DNA from: Cellulophaga sp. HaHaR_3_176
GTDB taxonomy: Bacteria > Bacteroidota > Bacteroidia > Flavobacteriales > Flavobacteriaceae
Assembly: GCF_019021925.1 (NCBI RefSeq)
Contig: NZ_CP058990.1
Location: 1,170,001-1,234,000, forward strand
Length of the DNA: 64,000 nt
Reading direction: 5' to 3'
Numbering within the stretch: position 1 is the stretch's first letter; the number at the start of each line of letters is the position of its first letter. Both the position numbers and the translations under genes were made by a program. Below are positions 1 to 10,160 of the stretch, piece by piece. Below the pieces are notes generated by a model. It saw only the letters and a list, made by a program, of their open reading frames with translations. It was not told the origin of the DNA and did no database searches.

Positions 1-1029
1 CATTGTAGTTCTCTTTTTAATTCAGAGGAACAACCAAAACCTAGTCATTTTGGTTTTGACCATTGGTTTGCAACACATAACAATGCTTCTCCTAGTCATA
101 AAAATCCTAAAAATTTTGTTCGTAATGGAGAAAAAGTAGGAGAAATAGAAGGCTTCAGTAGCCAGATTGTAGTAGATGAAGCTTTACAATGGCTCGATAA
201 AAAAGAAGATAAAAAACCTTTTTTCTTGCAAGTAACTTTCCATGAACCTCATGTTCCTGTAGAGTCTCCACAAGAATTAGTAAACAAATACCTTCCAGTA
301 GCTAAGAATGAAAATGAAGCTCAGTTTTTTGCTAATGTTGAAAATGTAGATTTGGCCGTTGGCCGAATGATGACCTATTTAGAGAAAAATCATTCGGAAA
401 ATACCATTGTAATTTTTACTTCAGATAATGGTCCGGAAACACTTATGCGTTATGAGAAGGCCTATAGATCTTATGGTTCTCCAGGAGAATTGAAAGGAAT
501 GAAACTTTGGACCAACGAAGCAGGGTTTAAAGTGCCTTGTGTTATAAAATGGTTGGGCAAACCAACGTTTACAGGAACATCTGATGCAGTGATTTCAGCG
601 CTTGATTTTATGCCTACATTCTGTGATTTGTCGGGTGCAGAACTGCCAGAAAATGCATTAGACGGGCAGTCCATGCAATCTTTTCTACAAACTGGAAATA
701 TCGAGAGAGAGAAACCATTGTTGTGGAGTTTTTACAATGCCGAGAATGATCATGTCATAGCCATGCGAGATGGAGATTGGAAAATAATGGCACAATTAAA
801 AAATAAGGGAAACTACCTGCCTAAAATTTTTAATATCTATGATGGTAATGAAGCTTTTCTAAAAGAAAGTAAACTAACAGATTTTATCTTGTATAATTTA
901 AAAGACGATGTTGGTGAAACTACAGATGTAGCATCAGAAAGTAGTAAGAAATATAAGGAAATGCGTAAAAAGCTAAAAAGAGAATATGAAGAATTACTAG
1001 CGGATAGCCATATTTGGATACGAAATTAA
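1..1029 (+). CDS. S1 sulfatase, C-terminal part (5' end outside window)
   Basis: The frame is open from base 1, so the start and the N-terminal catalytic motif (C/S-x-P-x-R) lie upstream of the window. The visible 342 residues include the sulfatase FGFDHWF segment, a PFFLQVTFHEPH segment, and TSDNGPE, the alkaline-phosphatase-fold motif that supplies metal ligands. A VPCVIKW segment and a C-terminal DWKIM motif follow, both common in S1 arylsulfatases. S1 enzymes hydrolyse sulfate esters with a formylglycine residue. The gene ends 49 bases before a GH95 gene on the same strand, so it probably removes sulfate from an algal glycan before or during its hydrolysis. The S1 subfamily and linkage specificity cannot be told from this fragment. 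Confidence 0.9.
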   Translation, partial: HCSSLFNSEEQPKPSHFGFDHWFATHNNASPSHKNPKNFVRNGEKVGEIEGFSSQIVVDEALQWLDKKEDKKPFFLQVTFHEPHVPVESPQELVNKYLPVAKNENEAQFFANVENVDLAVGRMMTYLEKNHSENTIVIFTSDNGPETLMRYEKAYRSYGSPGELKGMKLWTNEAGFKVPCVIKWLGKPTFTGTSDAVISALDFMPTFCDLSGAELPENALDGQSMQSFLQTGNIEREKPLLWSFYNAENDHVIAMRDGDWKIMAQLKNKGNYLPKIFNIYDGNEAFLKESKLTDFILYNLKDDVGETTDVASESSKKYKEMRKKLKREYEELLADSHIWIRN

Positions 1030-1078
1030 AACGAAGAAATTTTCGAAGTACCTAGAGGTGCGAAAAATAAATATACAG

Positions 1079-3580
1079 ATGAAATTAAAAATTACCTTAT
1101 TAATTTTTTTGGGAGTAGGTTTAGGAACATGTTATTCTCAAGAAAACAAGGACTTAAAGCTTTGGTATGATGCACCAGCATCAGATTGGAATGAAGCCTT
1201 GCCAATAGGTAATGGCCGTTTAGGAGCCATGGTTTTTGGTACTCCTGCACATGAAAATATTCAATTAAATGAAAATACGCTTTGGGCAGGTGGCCCACAT
1301 AGAAATGATAATCCGAAGGCAAAAGAAGTACTTTCTAAAATTAGAACACTTTTGTTCAATGGTGAATATTCAGAAGCGCATAAATTAGCTAATGAAAAAT
1401 TTATTTCTGAAACGTCAGCAGGAATGCCTTATGAGACTGTAGGTAATTTAAGATTAAATTTTCCAGGACATAATAATTTCACCAATTATAGCAGAGTTTT
1501 AGATCTAGAAAATGCAGTAAATACTATTACATATACCGTGGATGATGTTGAATTTAAACGGGAGGTATTTACTTCGTTTACAGATCAAGTTTTGATTATA
1601 AAACTATCGTCCAATAAAAAAGGTAAAATCAGTTTCTCAGCAACTATGGACCGCCCCGAACCTGCAAAGGTGAGTGTTTCTACTGAGAATAATAATGTTT
1701 TAGTCATGACAGGGTGGAGCAGTGATAATAAAAATAAACGCTTGCCTGCACAAAGTCCGGCGATTAAAGGTCAAGTTGAATTTGATGCTAGAGTTAAGGT
1801 TATTCCTGAAGGTGGAAAAGTGACTTCAACAAACAATCAATTGGTAGTTTCAAAAGCAAATAGCGTAACCTTATACCTTTCTATTGCTACAAATTTTGAG
1901 AACTACCAAGACCTTAGTGCTGATCCGCATAAAAAAGCAGAAGCATATATTATTGAAGCAGAAAAGAAAAAATATCAGCAGTTGGTACATGATCATACGG
2001 CTTTCTACAAAAACTATTTTAATCGGGTACGCTTAAATTTAGGAGAATCTGAAGCGGCAAAAAATACAACGGACATCAGGATTAAAAATTTTAGTACTGG
2101 TTTTGATCCTTCCTTGGCAGCGTTATATTTTCAATTTGGCAGGTATCTATTAATTTCTTCATCACAGCCAGGAGGGCAAGCCGCAAATTTACAAGGACTT
2201 TGGTGTAAAGATTTAATACCACCTTGGAAGAGTGCGTATACGGTAAATATTAACACTCAAATGAACTATTGGCCATCGGAGGTGACGAACCTTTCGGAAA
2301 TGCATGATCCTCTAATTGATCTGATAAAAGATCTTTCGGTTACGGGTCAAAAAACAGCGGCCGATATGTATGGAGCAGAGGGATGGGTAGCACATCATAA
2401 TACAGATATTTGGCGTATTACAGGTCCTGTAGATGGTGCTACTTGGGGCATGTGGCCAACGGGTGGCACTTGGTTAAGTCAGCATCTTTGGGAGAAATAC
2501 ATGTTCAATGGCGATGTAAACTATTTAAGTTCTGTGTATCCAGCGATGAAAGGCGCGGCAGAGTTTTGTTTGAGTTTTTTAATTGAAGAACCAGCAAATG
2601 GATGGTTGATTATTTCGCCAACAATTTCTCCAGAACATGGTCCCAAAGGGCGCGATAAATCAGTAAATATAGTAGCAGGTACCACCATGGATAATCAGCT
2701 GGTTTTTGATTTACTAACCAAAACTATAGCAGCTGCTAAATTATTAGATACCGATAAAGAACTCATACAAAGAATAGAACAGACACTTCCTAAATTACCC
2801 CCAATGCAGGTGGGACAATACAATCAATTACAAGAATGGATGCAGGATGTAGATGATCCGGAAGATAAACACCGTCATGTTTCTCATTTATATGGCTTAT
2901 ACCCATCAAATTTAATATCTCCATATAGGAATCCAGAATTGTTTGAAGCCGCAAAAAATACCTTAATTCAAAGAGGAGACCCTTCTACGGGTTGGTCTAT
3001 GAATTGGAAAATAAATTTATGGGCGCGATTGTTAGATGGTAATCATGCTTACAAATTAATGGGAGATCAAATTAAATTAGTAGGCAGACCAGATTCGCCA
3101 AAAGGTGGTGGTACGTACGCGAATATGTTAGATGCACACCCGCCATTTCAAATAGATGGCAATTTTGGCTTTACTTCTGGTTTAACGGAAATGTTAGTGC
3201 AAAGTCATGATGGTGCTATTCACTTACTTGCTGCACTACCGGATGTTTGGAGTGAGGGCAAGGTCAACGGGTTAAGGGCTCGTGGTGGTTTTGAGATTAT
3301 TGATTTACAGTGGAAAGACGGCGAAGTAATTAAGGCTATTATAAAATCGTCAGTTGGCGGAAACTGCCGAATTCGTTCTTATAATGAACTCAAATTTGAA
3401 GATGAGAAAGACTTAATAACTGCTCAGGAGATTAACCAAAATCCATTTTATCAAACCCCAAAAACTAAAAAAGCCTCAGTTTCTAAAACAGTAATATCAA
3501 AGAGCTTAGAACTTAAACCAACCTACGTGTATGATATTCCAACAACAGTTGGCCAAGAGATTGTATTGATTAAAAAATAA
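1079..3580 (+). CDS. GH95 family alpha-L-fucosidase/alpha-L-galactosidase
   Basis: Signature segments of GH95 run along the protein: LWYDAPASDWNEALPIGNGR near the N-terminus, QLNENTLWAGGPH, NINTQMNYWPSEVTNL, ISPTISPEHGP with the likely general acid Glu519, HRHVSHLYGLYP, and FQIDGNFGFTSG with Asp693. GH95 enzymes release terminal alpha-1,2-L-fucose, or L-galactose in some members, by inversion. The GTG at 1058 is in frame, but I prefer the ATG at 1079 because MKLKITLLIFLGVGLGTCYS is a clean Sec signal peptide. At 833 residues the length is normal. Its neighbours are sulfatases and a complete fucose catabolic set, which favours L-fucose as the product. The fucose-versus-galactose choice rests on context, not on a diagnostic residue. 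Confidence 0.93.
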   Translation: MKLKITLLIFLGVGLGTCYSQENKDLKLWYDAPASDWNEALPIGNGRLGAMVFGTPAHENIQLNENTLWAGGPHRNDNPKAKEVLSKIRTLLFNGEYSEAHKLANEKFISETSAGMPYETVGNLRLNFPGHNNFTNYSRVLDLENAVNTITYTVDDVEFKREVFTSFTDQVLIIKLSSNKKGKISFSATMDRPEPAKVSVSTENNNVLVMTGWSSDNKNKRLPAQSPAIKGQVEFDARVKVIPEGGKVTSTNNQLVVSKANSVTLYLSIATNFENYQDLSADPHKKAEAYIIEAEKKKYQQLVHDHTAFYKNYFNRVRLNLGESEAAKNTTDIRIKNFSTGFDPSLAALYFQFGRYLLISSSQPGGQAANLQGLWCKDLIPPWKSAYTVNINTQMNYWPSEVTNLSEMHDPLIDLIKDLSVTGQKTAADMYGAEGWVAHHNTDIWRITGPVDGATWGMWPTGGTWLSQHLWEKYMFNGDVNYLSSVYPAMKGAAEFCLSFLIEEPANGWLIISPTISPEHGPKGRDKSVNIVAGTTMDNQLVFDLLTKTIAAAKLLDTDKELIQRIEQTLPKLPPMQVGQYNQLQEWMQDVDDPEDKHRHVSHLYGLYPSNLISPYRNPELFEAAKNTLIQRGDPSTGWSMNWKINLWARLLDGNHAYKLMGDQIKLVGRPDSPKGGGTYANMLDAHPPFQIDGNFGFTSGLTEMLVQSHDGAIHLLAALPDVWSEGKVNGLRARGGFEIIDLQWKDGEVIKAIIKSSVGGNCRIRSYNELKFEDEKDLITAQEINQNPFYQTPKTKKASVSKTVISKSLELKPTYVYDIPTTVGQEIVLIKK

Positions 3581-3598
3581 CCAAACGGAACAAAACAT

Positions 3599-5020
3599 AT
3601 GTGGACAGAAAAGATAATTTCAGTAACTAAATTATATGCAGTAGGTTTCTTGTTTTTGCTATTTTCAAATAGCAATGCGCAAATAACCGTACATTCTTTA
3701 AGTGAATTAATACCCTATTTAGATGACGATAATGTACATATAAAGCTAGCACCAGGGGTGTATTCCATAACAGTAAAAGATGTTGAGAATGGACTATATC
3801 AGCAAGAAACAAAAGTAAAAAATGTTAGTAAGGTACTGTTGCTGTTTGAAGGCAATAAAAGTACGTATGATTTTACAGGAGTAACACTTAATGTTGATAC
3901 TAAGGTTTTAGCAGCCTTTGGTAATGTTCAAGTTTATGAAATACAAATCTTAGGAAATAGTAATGTATTAAAAAATCTAACATTAGTAGATGAAGGTTCT
4001 GTTCATGACAGCCCAACACGAAGAGCATGTAATATTGTAATGGATGGTGCGTATAATAGAATTGAAGGATTCAATGTAACTACAAAGGGCTCCTTTCCAT
4101 ACGGGTATGGGGATGCGTTTGGTAAAGGTGGTACAAGTATTATTCCGCATCAAAAGCATAGTGCATGTTTAATTCGCGGGGAATCTAATCATCTTAAAAA
4201 TTCTAATTTTATACATCGAAGTTACGGACATTGTATTTTTATGCAAGCCGCTAGTAATCCCTTAATTGAAGGGTGTTATGTAGAAGGCGAAATGCGTTCT
4301 ACAGATGATATTTTAGCAGAAAAAGGAACGGGATCTCCAGCAGATAAGGTCGATTTTATGACGGTTTGGGGCTACAAACTTCCAGCAGGTTATATGCTTA
4401 GTACAGGAGAAGCAGGTATTCGTGCCTACAATGCAGGAGAAACAAGTATTGACGGAAAGTTTTATACCAGAGGAACCTCAAATCCTACCGTATTAAACTG
4501 TACCGTTAAATACATGCGAACAGGTGTTACAATAGCGCATGCTACAGGTAAAAAACATGTAGAAGGTTGTACCGCTATTGCTTGCGAAAATGGTTTTTCT
4601 CTGGGCTCTGGTGATGTGATTAATTGTAGAGCAGATTGTACCTATGGCCCTGTGTACACTTCTACCTATGAAACTGATGAAAATTACAATGCAGATATTA
4701 CCATTATAGCATCAAGCTTACCGTATATGAACGGCTCGGGCAGTGTTGCTTATATTGGAGGTAGCGGTCATAATATTCTATTAAGAGGCTCAGACGAAGG
4801 AGCAAAATTAGGATTGAAAATTAAAGTAGGTGGTGATAAAAATAACATTCGACTATTGCATGGCAACCTACCAGATCAAAACAATTTTAAAGCTTCCAAT
4901 TTTGAAATTCAAAACCTTACCCATTATCCTTTATTATTATCAGAAAAAAGCACTGAGGTTAGCGGACAATCCTTAGGTGTTGTTACAGATTTAGGGAAGA
5001 AAAACAAGGTTAATAACTAA
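3599..5020 (+). CDS. Secreted right-handed beta-helix protein, unassigned
   Basis: A 473-residue protein with an N-terminal signal peptide (hydrophobic stretch ending around SNSNAQ, residue 28). The body shows the regular N-rich, V/I-rich turns of a right-handed parallel beta-helix, for example NVLKNLTLVDEG, YNRIEGFNV, NHLKNSNFIHRSYGHCIFMQ, NPTVLNCTVKYMRTGV and KHVEGCTAIACENGF. Such folds are used by many polysaccharide lyases and glycoside hydrolases. I do not recognise a named CAZy family. The gene begins 18 bases after GH95 and precedes a sulfatase, so a role in the same glycan breakdown is likely. Whether it is a catalyst or a binding protein is open. Confidence 0.85.
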   Translation: MWTEKIISVTKLYAVGFLFLLFSNSNAQITVHSLSELIPYLDDDNVHIKLAPGVYSITVKDVENGLYQQETKVKNVSKVLLLFEGNKSTYDFTGVTLNVDTKVLAAFGNVQVYEIQILGNSNVLKNLTLVDEGSVHDSPTRRACNIVMDGAYNRIEGFNVTTKGSFPYGYGDAFGKGGTSIIPHQKHSACLIRGESNHLKNSNFIHRSYGHCIFMQAASNPLIEGCYVEGEMRSTDDILAEKGTGSPADKVDFMTVWGYKLPAGYMLSTGEAGIRAYNAGETSIDGKFYTRGTSNPTVLNCTVKYMRTGVTIAHATGKKHVEGCTAIACENGFSLGSGDVINCRADCTYGPVYTSTYETDENYNADITIIASSLPYMNGSGSVAYIGGSGHNILLRGSDEGAKLGLKIKVGGDKNNIRLLHGNLPDQNNFKASNFEIQNLTHYPLLLSEKSTEVSGQSLGVVTDLGKKNKVNN

Positions 5021-5058
5021 ATAAATCCAACTCAACTTAATATTGAAAAAATAAAAAT

Positions 5059-6897
5059 ATGTGTGTATCACCTATAAAAAATATAGTACTCAGTAGTATT
5101 GCTCTTCTTTGTTTGGGGAGCTTCTTCTCATGTGAATCTAATAAAGAAATACCTCAAAAACCAAACGTAATCTTACTTGTCGTAGATGATCAAGGTTATG
5201 GTGATATTGGGCGTTTAGGAAATAAAATATTAAAGACGCCAAATATTGATGCACTTTATGATGAAAGTGCACGATTTACACAATACCACGTTTCGCCTAC
5301 TTGTGCGCCAACCAGAGCCGCACTAATGACAGGGCATCATTCGAATAGAGCAGGAGTTTGGCATACGGTAAACGGACGTTCTTTATTATTAGAACGCGAA
5401 ACAACCATTGCTCAAGTGTTTAAAGAGAATGGCTATGCTACCGGAATTTTTGGAAAATGGCATTTGGGAGATAACTACCCTTTTCGTCCTCAAGATAAAG
5501 GGTTTGAAGAAGTATTAGTACACGGTGGGGGCGGAGTAGAACAAACTATGGATTATTGGGATAATGATTATTTTGATGATACCTATACGCACAACGGTAA
5601 ATTAGAAAAATTCAAGGGTTTCTGTACCGATATATGGTTTGATAATGCCAAGAAATACATAGAAGAAAATAAGAAGAACAATAAACCTTTTTTCTGTTAT
5701 TTATCTACCAATGCCGCACACACCCCCTATTTTGTAGCAAACAAATATTCAGACCCTTATAAGGATAATGAAAATGTACCTAATGCTGCATTTTATGGAC
5801 TTATTGCTAATGTAGATGAAAACATAGGTAAGCTTGTAGCCTATTTAAAAGAAATTGATTTGATGGATAACACCATTTTAATATTTACGACTGATAACGG
5901 TACCTCTGCAGGTGCTAAAATTGAACAAGGAGGGGATAGATTAGATGGGTTTACCGATAAAGGATACAATGCAGGGATGCGTGGTATAAAGGCAAGTATG
6001 TATGAAGGAGGTCACCGAGTGCCACTTTTTATTCATTGGAAAGACGGAGGTATAACCACCGGTACAGATATTAATGAATTAACGGCGCATTATGATATAG
6101 CACCCACCTTAATAGATTTATGTGGTTTAAAAGTTAAAGAAGATCTGAAATTTGACGGAAAAAGTTTGAAGCCTTTAATAGCTGGAGAAAGTGAAGAATT
6201 TAAAGACCGTGTGGTGATTACCAATTCTCAACGGATTGAAGTTCCAGAACCTTGGAGAAGAACAGCTTTTATGAAAGGCGATTGGCGATTGATTAATGGA
6301 ACGGAACTTTATGATTTAAGTAGAGATCCAGAACAACGCACCAATGTTGCCGATCAATTTCCTGAAAAAGTAGCCGCATTTAAAGTAGAATATGATAGTT
6401 GGTGGAACGAGATAGCTCCTAGTTATAAAGATGAACCATACATTATTGTGGGCAATCCAACAGATAACCCAACTACCTTACATGGTCATGATTGGCATAC
6501 TACGGCGGTAGCCAGCCCTTGGCACCAACGCCATATTAGACAAGGGTATTTAGATAATGGCTATTGGTTGGTAAAAGTTGCTGAAAGTGGAACGTACAAT
6601 TTAAAGCTACGTCGCTGGCCCGTAGAAACTAATTTACCGCTTAATGGAATTGCGCCTGTACGACCAACATTAGCAGGAACTACGGTTAGAGAAAGTGTTA
6701 AAAGTAAAGCTTTAACCATCAAAAATGCTAGAATTAAAGTTCAGGATCAAGAACAGCGTACCCTGGTAGATCCTAATGCGGAATATGTAGAATTTACGGT
6801 AGATTTAAAAGTGGGTGAGTCGCAACTTCAAACTTGGTTTACTTTAGAAAATGAAGAGGAACTAGGCGCTTATTATGTTGAAATAGAAAAAATCTAA
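5059..6897 (+). CDS. S1 sulfatase (formylglycine-dependent), lipoprotein
   Basis: The catalytic motif is CAPTRAALMTG with Cys82, the residue that maturation converts to formylglycine. Upstream lies NVILLVVDDQGYGD, whose paired aspartates bind calcium; GIFGKWHLGD and TTDNGTSAG complete the S1 active-site set. The first 30 residues form a hydrophobic signal ending FFSC, a plausible though not canonical lipobox. After the catalytic domain (to about residue 460) there is a roughly 150-residue C-terminal beta-rich extension seen in some planctomycete and Bacteroidota sulfatases. The gene sits between the two unassigned beta-helix genes. It should desulfate an algal oligosaccharide; subfamily and position specificity are not readable here. 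Confidence 0.95.
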   Translation: MCVSPIKNIVLSSIALLCLGSFFSCESNKEIPQKPNVILLVVDDQGYGDIGRLGNKILKTPNIDALYDESARFTQYHVSPTCAPTRAALMTGHHSNRAGVWHTVNGRSLLLERETTIAQVFKENGYATGIFGKWHLGDNYPFRPQDKGFEEVLVHGGGGVEQTMDYWDNDYFDDTYTHNGKLEKFKGFCTDIWFDNAKKYIEENKKNNKPFFCYLSTNAAHTPYFVANKYSDPYKDNENVPNAAFYGLIANVDENIGKLVAYLKEIDLMDNTILIFTTDNGTSAGAKIEQGGDRLDGFTDKGYNAGMRGIKASMYEGGHRVPLFIHWKDGGITTGTDINELTAHYDIAPTLIDLCGLKVKEDLKFDGKSLKPLIAGESEEFKDRVVITNSQRIEVPEPWRRTAFMKGDWRLINGTELYDLSRDPEQRTNVADQFPEKVAAFKVEYDSWWNEIAPSYKDEPYIIVGNPTDNPTTLHGHDWHTTAVASPWHQRHIRQGYLDNGYWLVKVAESGTYNLKLRRWPVETNLPLNGIAPVRPTLAGTTVRESVKSKALTIKNARIKVQDQEQRTLVDPNAEYVEFTVDLKVGESQLQTWFTLENEEELGAYYVEIEKI

Positions 6898-6914
6898 ATA
6901 AAAAACCATTTTTA

Positions 6915-8054
6915 ATGATTAAAAAATCAACGTACTTGTTTCTTTCAACGCTATTTTTTATAAGCTCTTTTATTACTGCACAGCAATATTCATATACAAA
7001 GGTTATAGTAGAGCCTGAAGTATATTCTATTATGTCTGATAAATGGAATGATGATTTTAAGCATGTAGAATATCCTAAACAATGGTTGCATAATATAATT
7101 ACGATAAAACCAGGAGAATCTATACAGAATGGCATTGATAAAATTCATGAAAGTGGTGGTGGTGTAGTGTTTTTAAAAGAAGGAACACATGTTTTAGAGC
7201 ATACACTTACCCTAAAAGGGATGATAACTTTGGTAGGTGAAGGAAGAGATAAAACCATTATTCTACAAGGCCCAAATATGAATAGCACAGGTTTTAATAT
7301 AGAAGATGAGCCACAAGTAACAGATTTGGTTATTAAAGATTTGACATTAAAAGGTACAAGACAAGGCAAAGCTAATGGCATACTTATAAGAGGAAAAAAT
7401 GAAAGTAGACATACTCGAATAATGCTTCAAAATATAGATGTAACGGATTGGTCAGCACAAGGCGTTCACATGAAACGAACGAATAATATTATTATGGATA
7501 ATTGTAATTTTCAATACAATGGTTCAGGTGGTGGTTTGTATCATAATGTATACTTCCTATATAATAAATATATTTTTCAATCTGATTGTGATATGTCTTA
7601 TCCGGTTAAAGGCAAAGGAAATAAATACACCTCTTCTGAATATGTATTAGCACAAAGATGTACTATAAAAGATACCAAAACTAATGGTATTCAGGCAGAT
7701 CATGAAGAAGCAGGCTATATCTTTTTTCATAAGTACCATATATCAGGCTGTGCTAGGGTTGCTTTATGGTTTCCTTGTGAAGATTACTACAATAAATTTG
7801 AATATACCGAAAGCCCCAAATATGCGCCACAGCATGTAATTTTAAACCGTTGCGAAATAGTGAATAATAGATGGGGAGCTATGTGGCGTGCTGTTAATAA
7901 TTCATATATCATAAAGAGTGTTTTTGATAATAAGAATATTGATTTAGGCTTATTAAAATGTGATGTTACTTTAGAAAATAGCAGTTTTAAAAAAGGAAAT
8001 GAAGTGTATACAGATGTTAAACAGTGGCCTAAAGATGTAGAAATTTTGTGGTAA
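6915..8054 (+). CDS. Secreted right-handed beta-helix protein, unassigned
   Basis: 379 residues with a Sec signal (MIKKSTYLFLSTLFFISS, cleavage near ITAQQ). Beta-helix coils are visible from GVVFLKEGTHVLEHTLTLK onward: GMITLVGEGRDKTII, VTDLVIKDLTLKG, TRIMLQNIDVTDW, NIIMDNCNFQYNGSGGG, YVLAQRCTIKDTKTNGIQAD, HVILNRCEIVNNRWGAM. Clustered Asp, His and Glu residues (QADHEEAG, PCEDYYN) could form an active site. It starts 17 bases after the sulfatase stop, so co-transcription is likely. I cannot place it in a known lyase or hydrolase family and would not call it a pectate lyase from the fold alone. Confidence 0.84.
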   Translation: MIKKSTYLFLSTLFFISSFITAQQYSYTKVIVEPEVYSIMSDKWNDDFKHVEYPKQWLHNIITIKPGESIQNGIDKIHESGGGVVFLKEGTHVLEHTLTLKGMITLVGEGRDKTIILQGPNMNSTGFNIEDEPQVTDLVIKDLTLKGTRQGKANGILIRGKNESRHTRIMLQNIDVTDWSAQGVHMKRTNNIIMDNCNFQYNGSGGGLYHNVYFLYNKYIFQSDCDMSYPVKGKGNKYTSSEYVLAQRCTIKDTKTNGIQADHEEAGYIFFHKYHISGCARVALWFPCEDYYNKFEYTESPKYAPQHVILNRCEIVNNRWGAMWRAVNNSYIIKSVFDNKNIDLGLLKCDVTLENSSFKKGNEVYTDVKQWPKDVEILW

Positions 8055-8127
8055 CGGTGAAGTGGAAAAATAGGAAGTTTAAAAAAGGAATATAAAGGGT
8101 GATACTTTTGTAATTAGGTGAAATAGT

Positions 8128-10083
8128 ATGGTAAAAAAAATCAATATTATAATTATTTTATTATTTGTTTGTTCAATAGTTAAAGCAAACGAATATCACA
8201 TTTCTAAAAAAGGAGATGATTCTAATGAAGGTAGTAAAGAGTTACCCTTTAAAACCATTTCTAAAGCAGCTAAAATAGCACAACCTGGTGATGTTATTAT
8301 CGTGCATGAAGGTGTTTATAGAGAACGTATAAATCCTTTTTATGGAGGAACAAATGATAGAAATAGAATTGTTTACCAAGCAGGCGAAAATGAAAATGTT
8401 TGGATAAAAGGTTCTGAAGAAATTAATACATGGCAGAAACACAAAGGATCTGTTTGGAAAGTAGTAATCGACAATAGTTTTTTTGGAGATTTTAATCCCT
8501 ATAAAGAAATTTTATATGGCGATTGGATAACTAAAACGTATGGCAGAGACCACCACTTAGGAGAGGTTTATATAAATGGTAAAGCATTATATGAAATTGA
8601 TAGTTTAGCTAAAGTAAGTTTAGAAATACCTTTAGAAAGGGCAACAGATGTGGAGGGGTCTAAGTATAAATGGTACTGTGAAACAAATCAGAAAACAACA
8701 ACATTGTATGCTAATTTTAAAGGTAAAAACCCGAATAAAGAAGTAGTAGAAATTAATGTAAGACCAACTGTGTTTTTTCCAAAAAAAACAGGAATTAATT
8801 ATATTACTGTTCGTGGTTTTAAAATGGCGCATGCAGCAACTCAATGGGCACCGCCAACGGCAGAACAGCAAGGTTTAATTGGTCCTAATTGGAGTAAAGG
8901 GTGGATTATTGAAGATAATTTAATTACGGATTCTAAATGTTCTGGTATTGTAATAGGGAAAGAAAGAGGGTCTGGTCAAAACGCATGGCGTAGAGATAAG
9001 AAAAAACACGGTACACAACGTGAACGCGAAGTTGTTTTTAAAGCATTACAGATGGGGTGGTCGAAAGATATAGTAGGTTCTCATATCATCAGAAATAATA
9101 CAATTAAAGATTGTGAACAAGGCGGAATTATTGGTCATTTGGGTTGTGTTTTTAGTGAAATAAGTAATAATCATATTTATAATATAAATGTAAAGAAACA
9201 GTTTGATGGTTGGGAAATAGGAGGAATTAAACTTCATGCCGCTATAGATGTTGTAATTAAAAATAATTTTATTCATGATAATCACAGAGGTATATGGCTC
9301 GATTGGCAAGCACAAGGCGCGCGAGTATCTGGTAATCTTTTATTTAATAATAAAGATCAAGATTTATTTGTTGAGGTAAATCATGGCCCGATGATTATCG
9401 ATAATAATATTTTATTATCAGAGACAGCAATATTAAATGCATCACAAGGTACAGCGTTTGTAAATAATTTGATTGTAGGAAGCATACAAATGCGAGAAGC
9501 AAAAAATCGTTTTACACATTATCATTTTCCTCATTCAACACAAGTATTAGGTATGATGACAGTTATTTTGGGTGATGATCGTTATTACAATAATATTTTT
9601 GCAGTAAATAATGAGTCTATAGAAAAAAACCAATTTTATGGTTTAGATGCATATAACGATTTTCCTGCAGCAACATACAAATGGAAATCACCAGGAGGTC
9701 TTAATAGTTATAATAAACAAAAATTTCCTGTTTTTATAGATGCTAATCTATATTTAAATAAAGCGAATCCTTCAACAATTGAAACTAATTTTATAGAAAA
9801 TAGAGTTTTAAAACCAGAGATAAGTTTATCTAAAGAAGCTGATGGTTATTATTTAAATATTAAAACAGATACAAGTTTTGATAAAATAAAGTCACAATTT
9901 ATAAATACGAATTTGTTAGGTTTTTCATTTCAATCAGAAGCTCCTTTTGAAAATCCAGATGGTTCTCAGCTAACCATCAACCAAGATTATTTTGGTAATG
10001 AAAGAGAAGTAAAAAAACCTTTAGTAGGTCCGTTTCAAAGTTTAAAAATTGGAGAAAATAGAATTAAAGTTTGGAGTAATTGA
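8128..10083 (+). CDS. GH120 family beta-xylosidase-type enzyme
   Basis: From memory, the sequence follows the Thermoanaerobacterium beta-xylosidase XylC (GH120) over its whole length: GDVIIVHEGVYRERINP, SFFGDFNPYKEI, AHAATQWAPPTAEQ, GLIGPNWSKGWIIEDN, GSHIIRNNTI, GIKLHAAIDV. The catalytic pair known for GH120 is present: Asp392 in GIWLDWQAQG (nucleophile) and Glu416 in LFVEVNHGP (acid/base). The fold is a right-handed beta-helix with an inserted beta-sandwich. A signal peptide (MVKKINIIIILLFVCSIVKA) indicates export. The gene is 73 bases after the beta-helix gene and shares the locus with GH39 and GH3 genes, so cleavage of xylose side chains is the likely role. Confidence 0.9.
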   Translation: MVKKINIIIILLFVCSIVKANEYHISKKGDDSNEGSKELPFKTISKAAKIAQPGDVIIVHEGVYRERINPFYGGTNDRNRIVYQAGENENVWIKGSEEINTWQKHKGSVWKVVIDNSFFGDFNPYKEILYGDWITKTYGRDHHLGEVYINGKALYEIDSLAKVSLEIPLERATDVEGSKYKWYCETNQKTTTLYANFKGKNPNKEVVEINVRPTVFFPKKTGINYITVRGFKMAHAATQWAPPTAEQQGLIGPNWSKGWIIEDNLITDSKCSGIVIGKERGSGQNAWRRDKKKHGTQREREVVFKALQMGWSKDIVGSHIIRNNTIKDCEQGGIIGHLGCVFSEISNNHIYNINVKKQFDGWEIGGIKLHAAIDVVIKNNFIHDNHRGIWLDWQAQGARVSGNLLFNNKDQDLFVEVNHGPMIIDNNILLSETAILNASQGTAFVNNLIVGSIQMREAKNRFTHYHFPHSTQVLGMMTVILGDDRYYNNIFAVNNESIEKNQFYGLDAYNDFPAATYKWKSPGGLNSYNKQKFPVFIDANLYLNKANPSTIETNFIENRVLKPEISLSKEADGYYLNIKTDTSFDKIKSQFINTNLLGFSFQSEAPFENPDGSQLTINQDYFGNEREVKKPLVGPFQSLKIGENRIKVWSN

Positions 10084-10160
10084 GCCTTTTATTCGACTTC
10101 TAATATGACTTATTTTTAAAAATTTTAAAATTTAATGAAGACAATATAAAATTTACAAAT
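10084..10160. other. 5' part of intergenic region before the esterase gene
   Basis: AT-rich DNA following the GH120 stop codon. No gene is visible. It leads into the hairpin cluster at 10161-10280. Confidence 0.4.

Noticed and set aside
471..674. Minus-strand frame of 67 codons inside the first sulfatase
   Set aside because: It lies wholly within a well supported sulfatase reading frame and has no motif or signal.
1058..1078. GTG at 1058 as the GH95 start
   Set aside because: The ATG at 1079 gives a normal Sec signal peptide; the seven extra residues would precede it without purpose.
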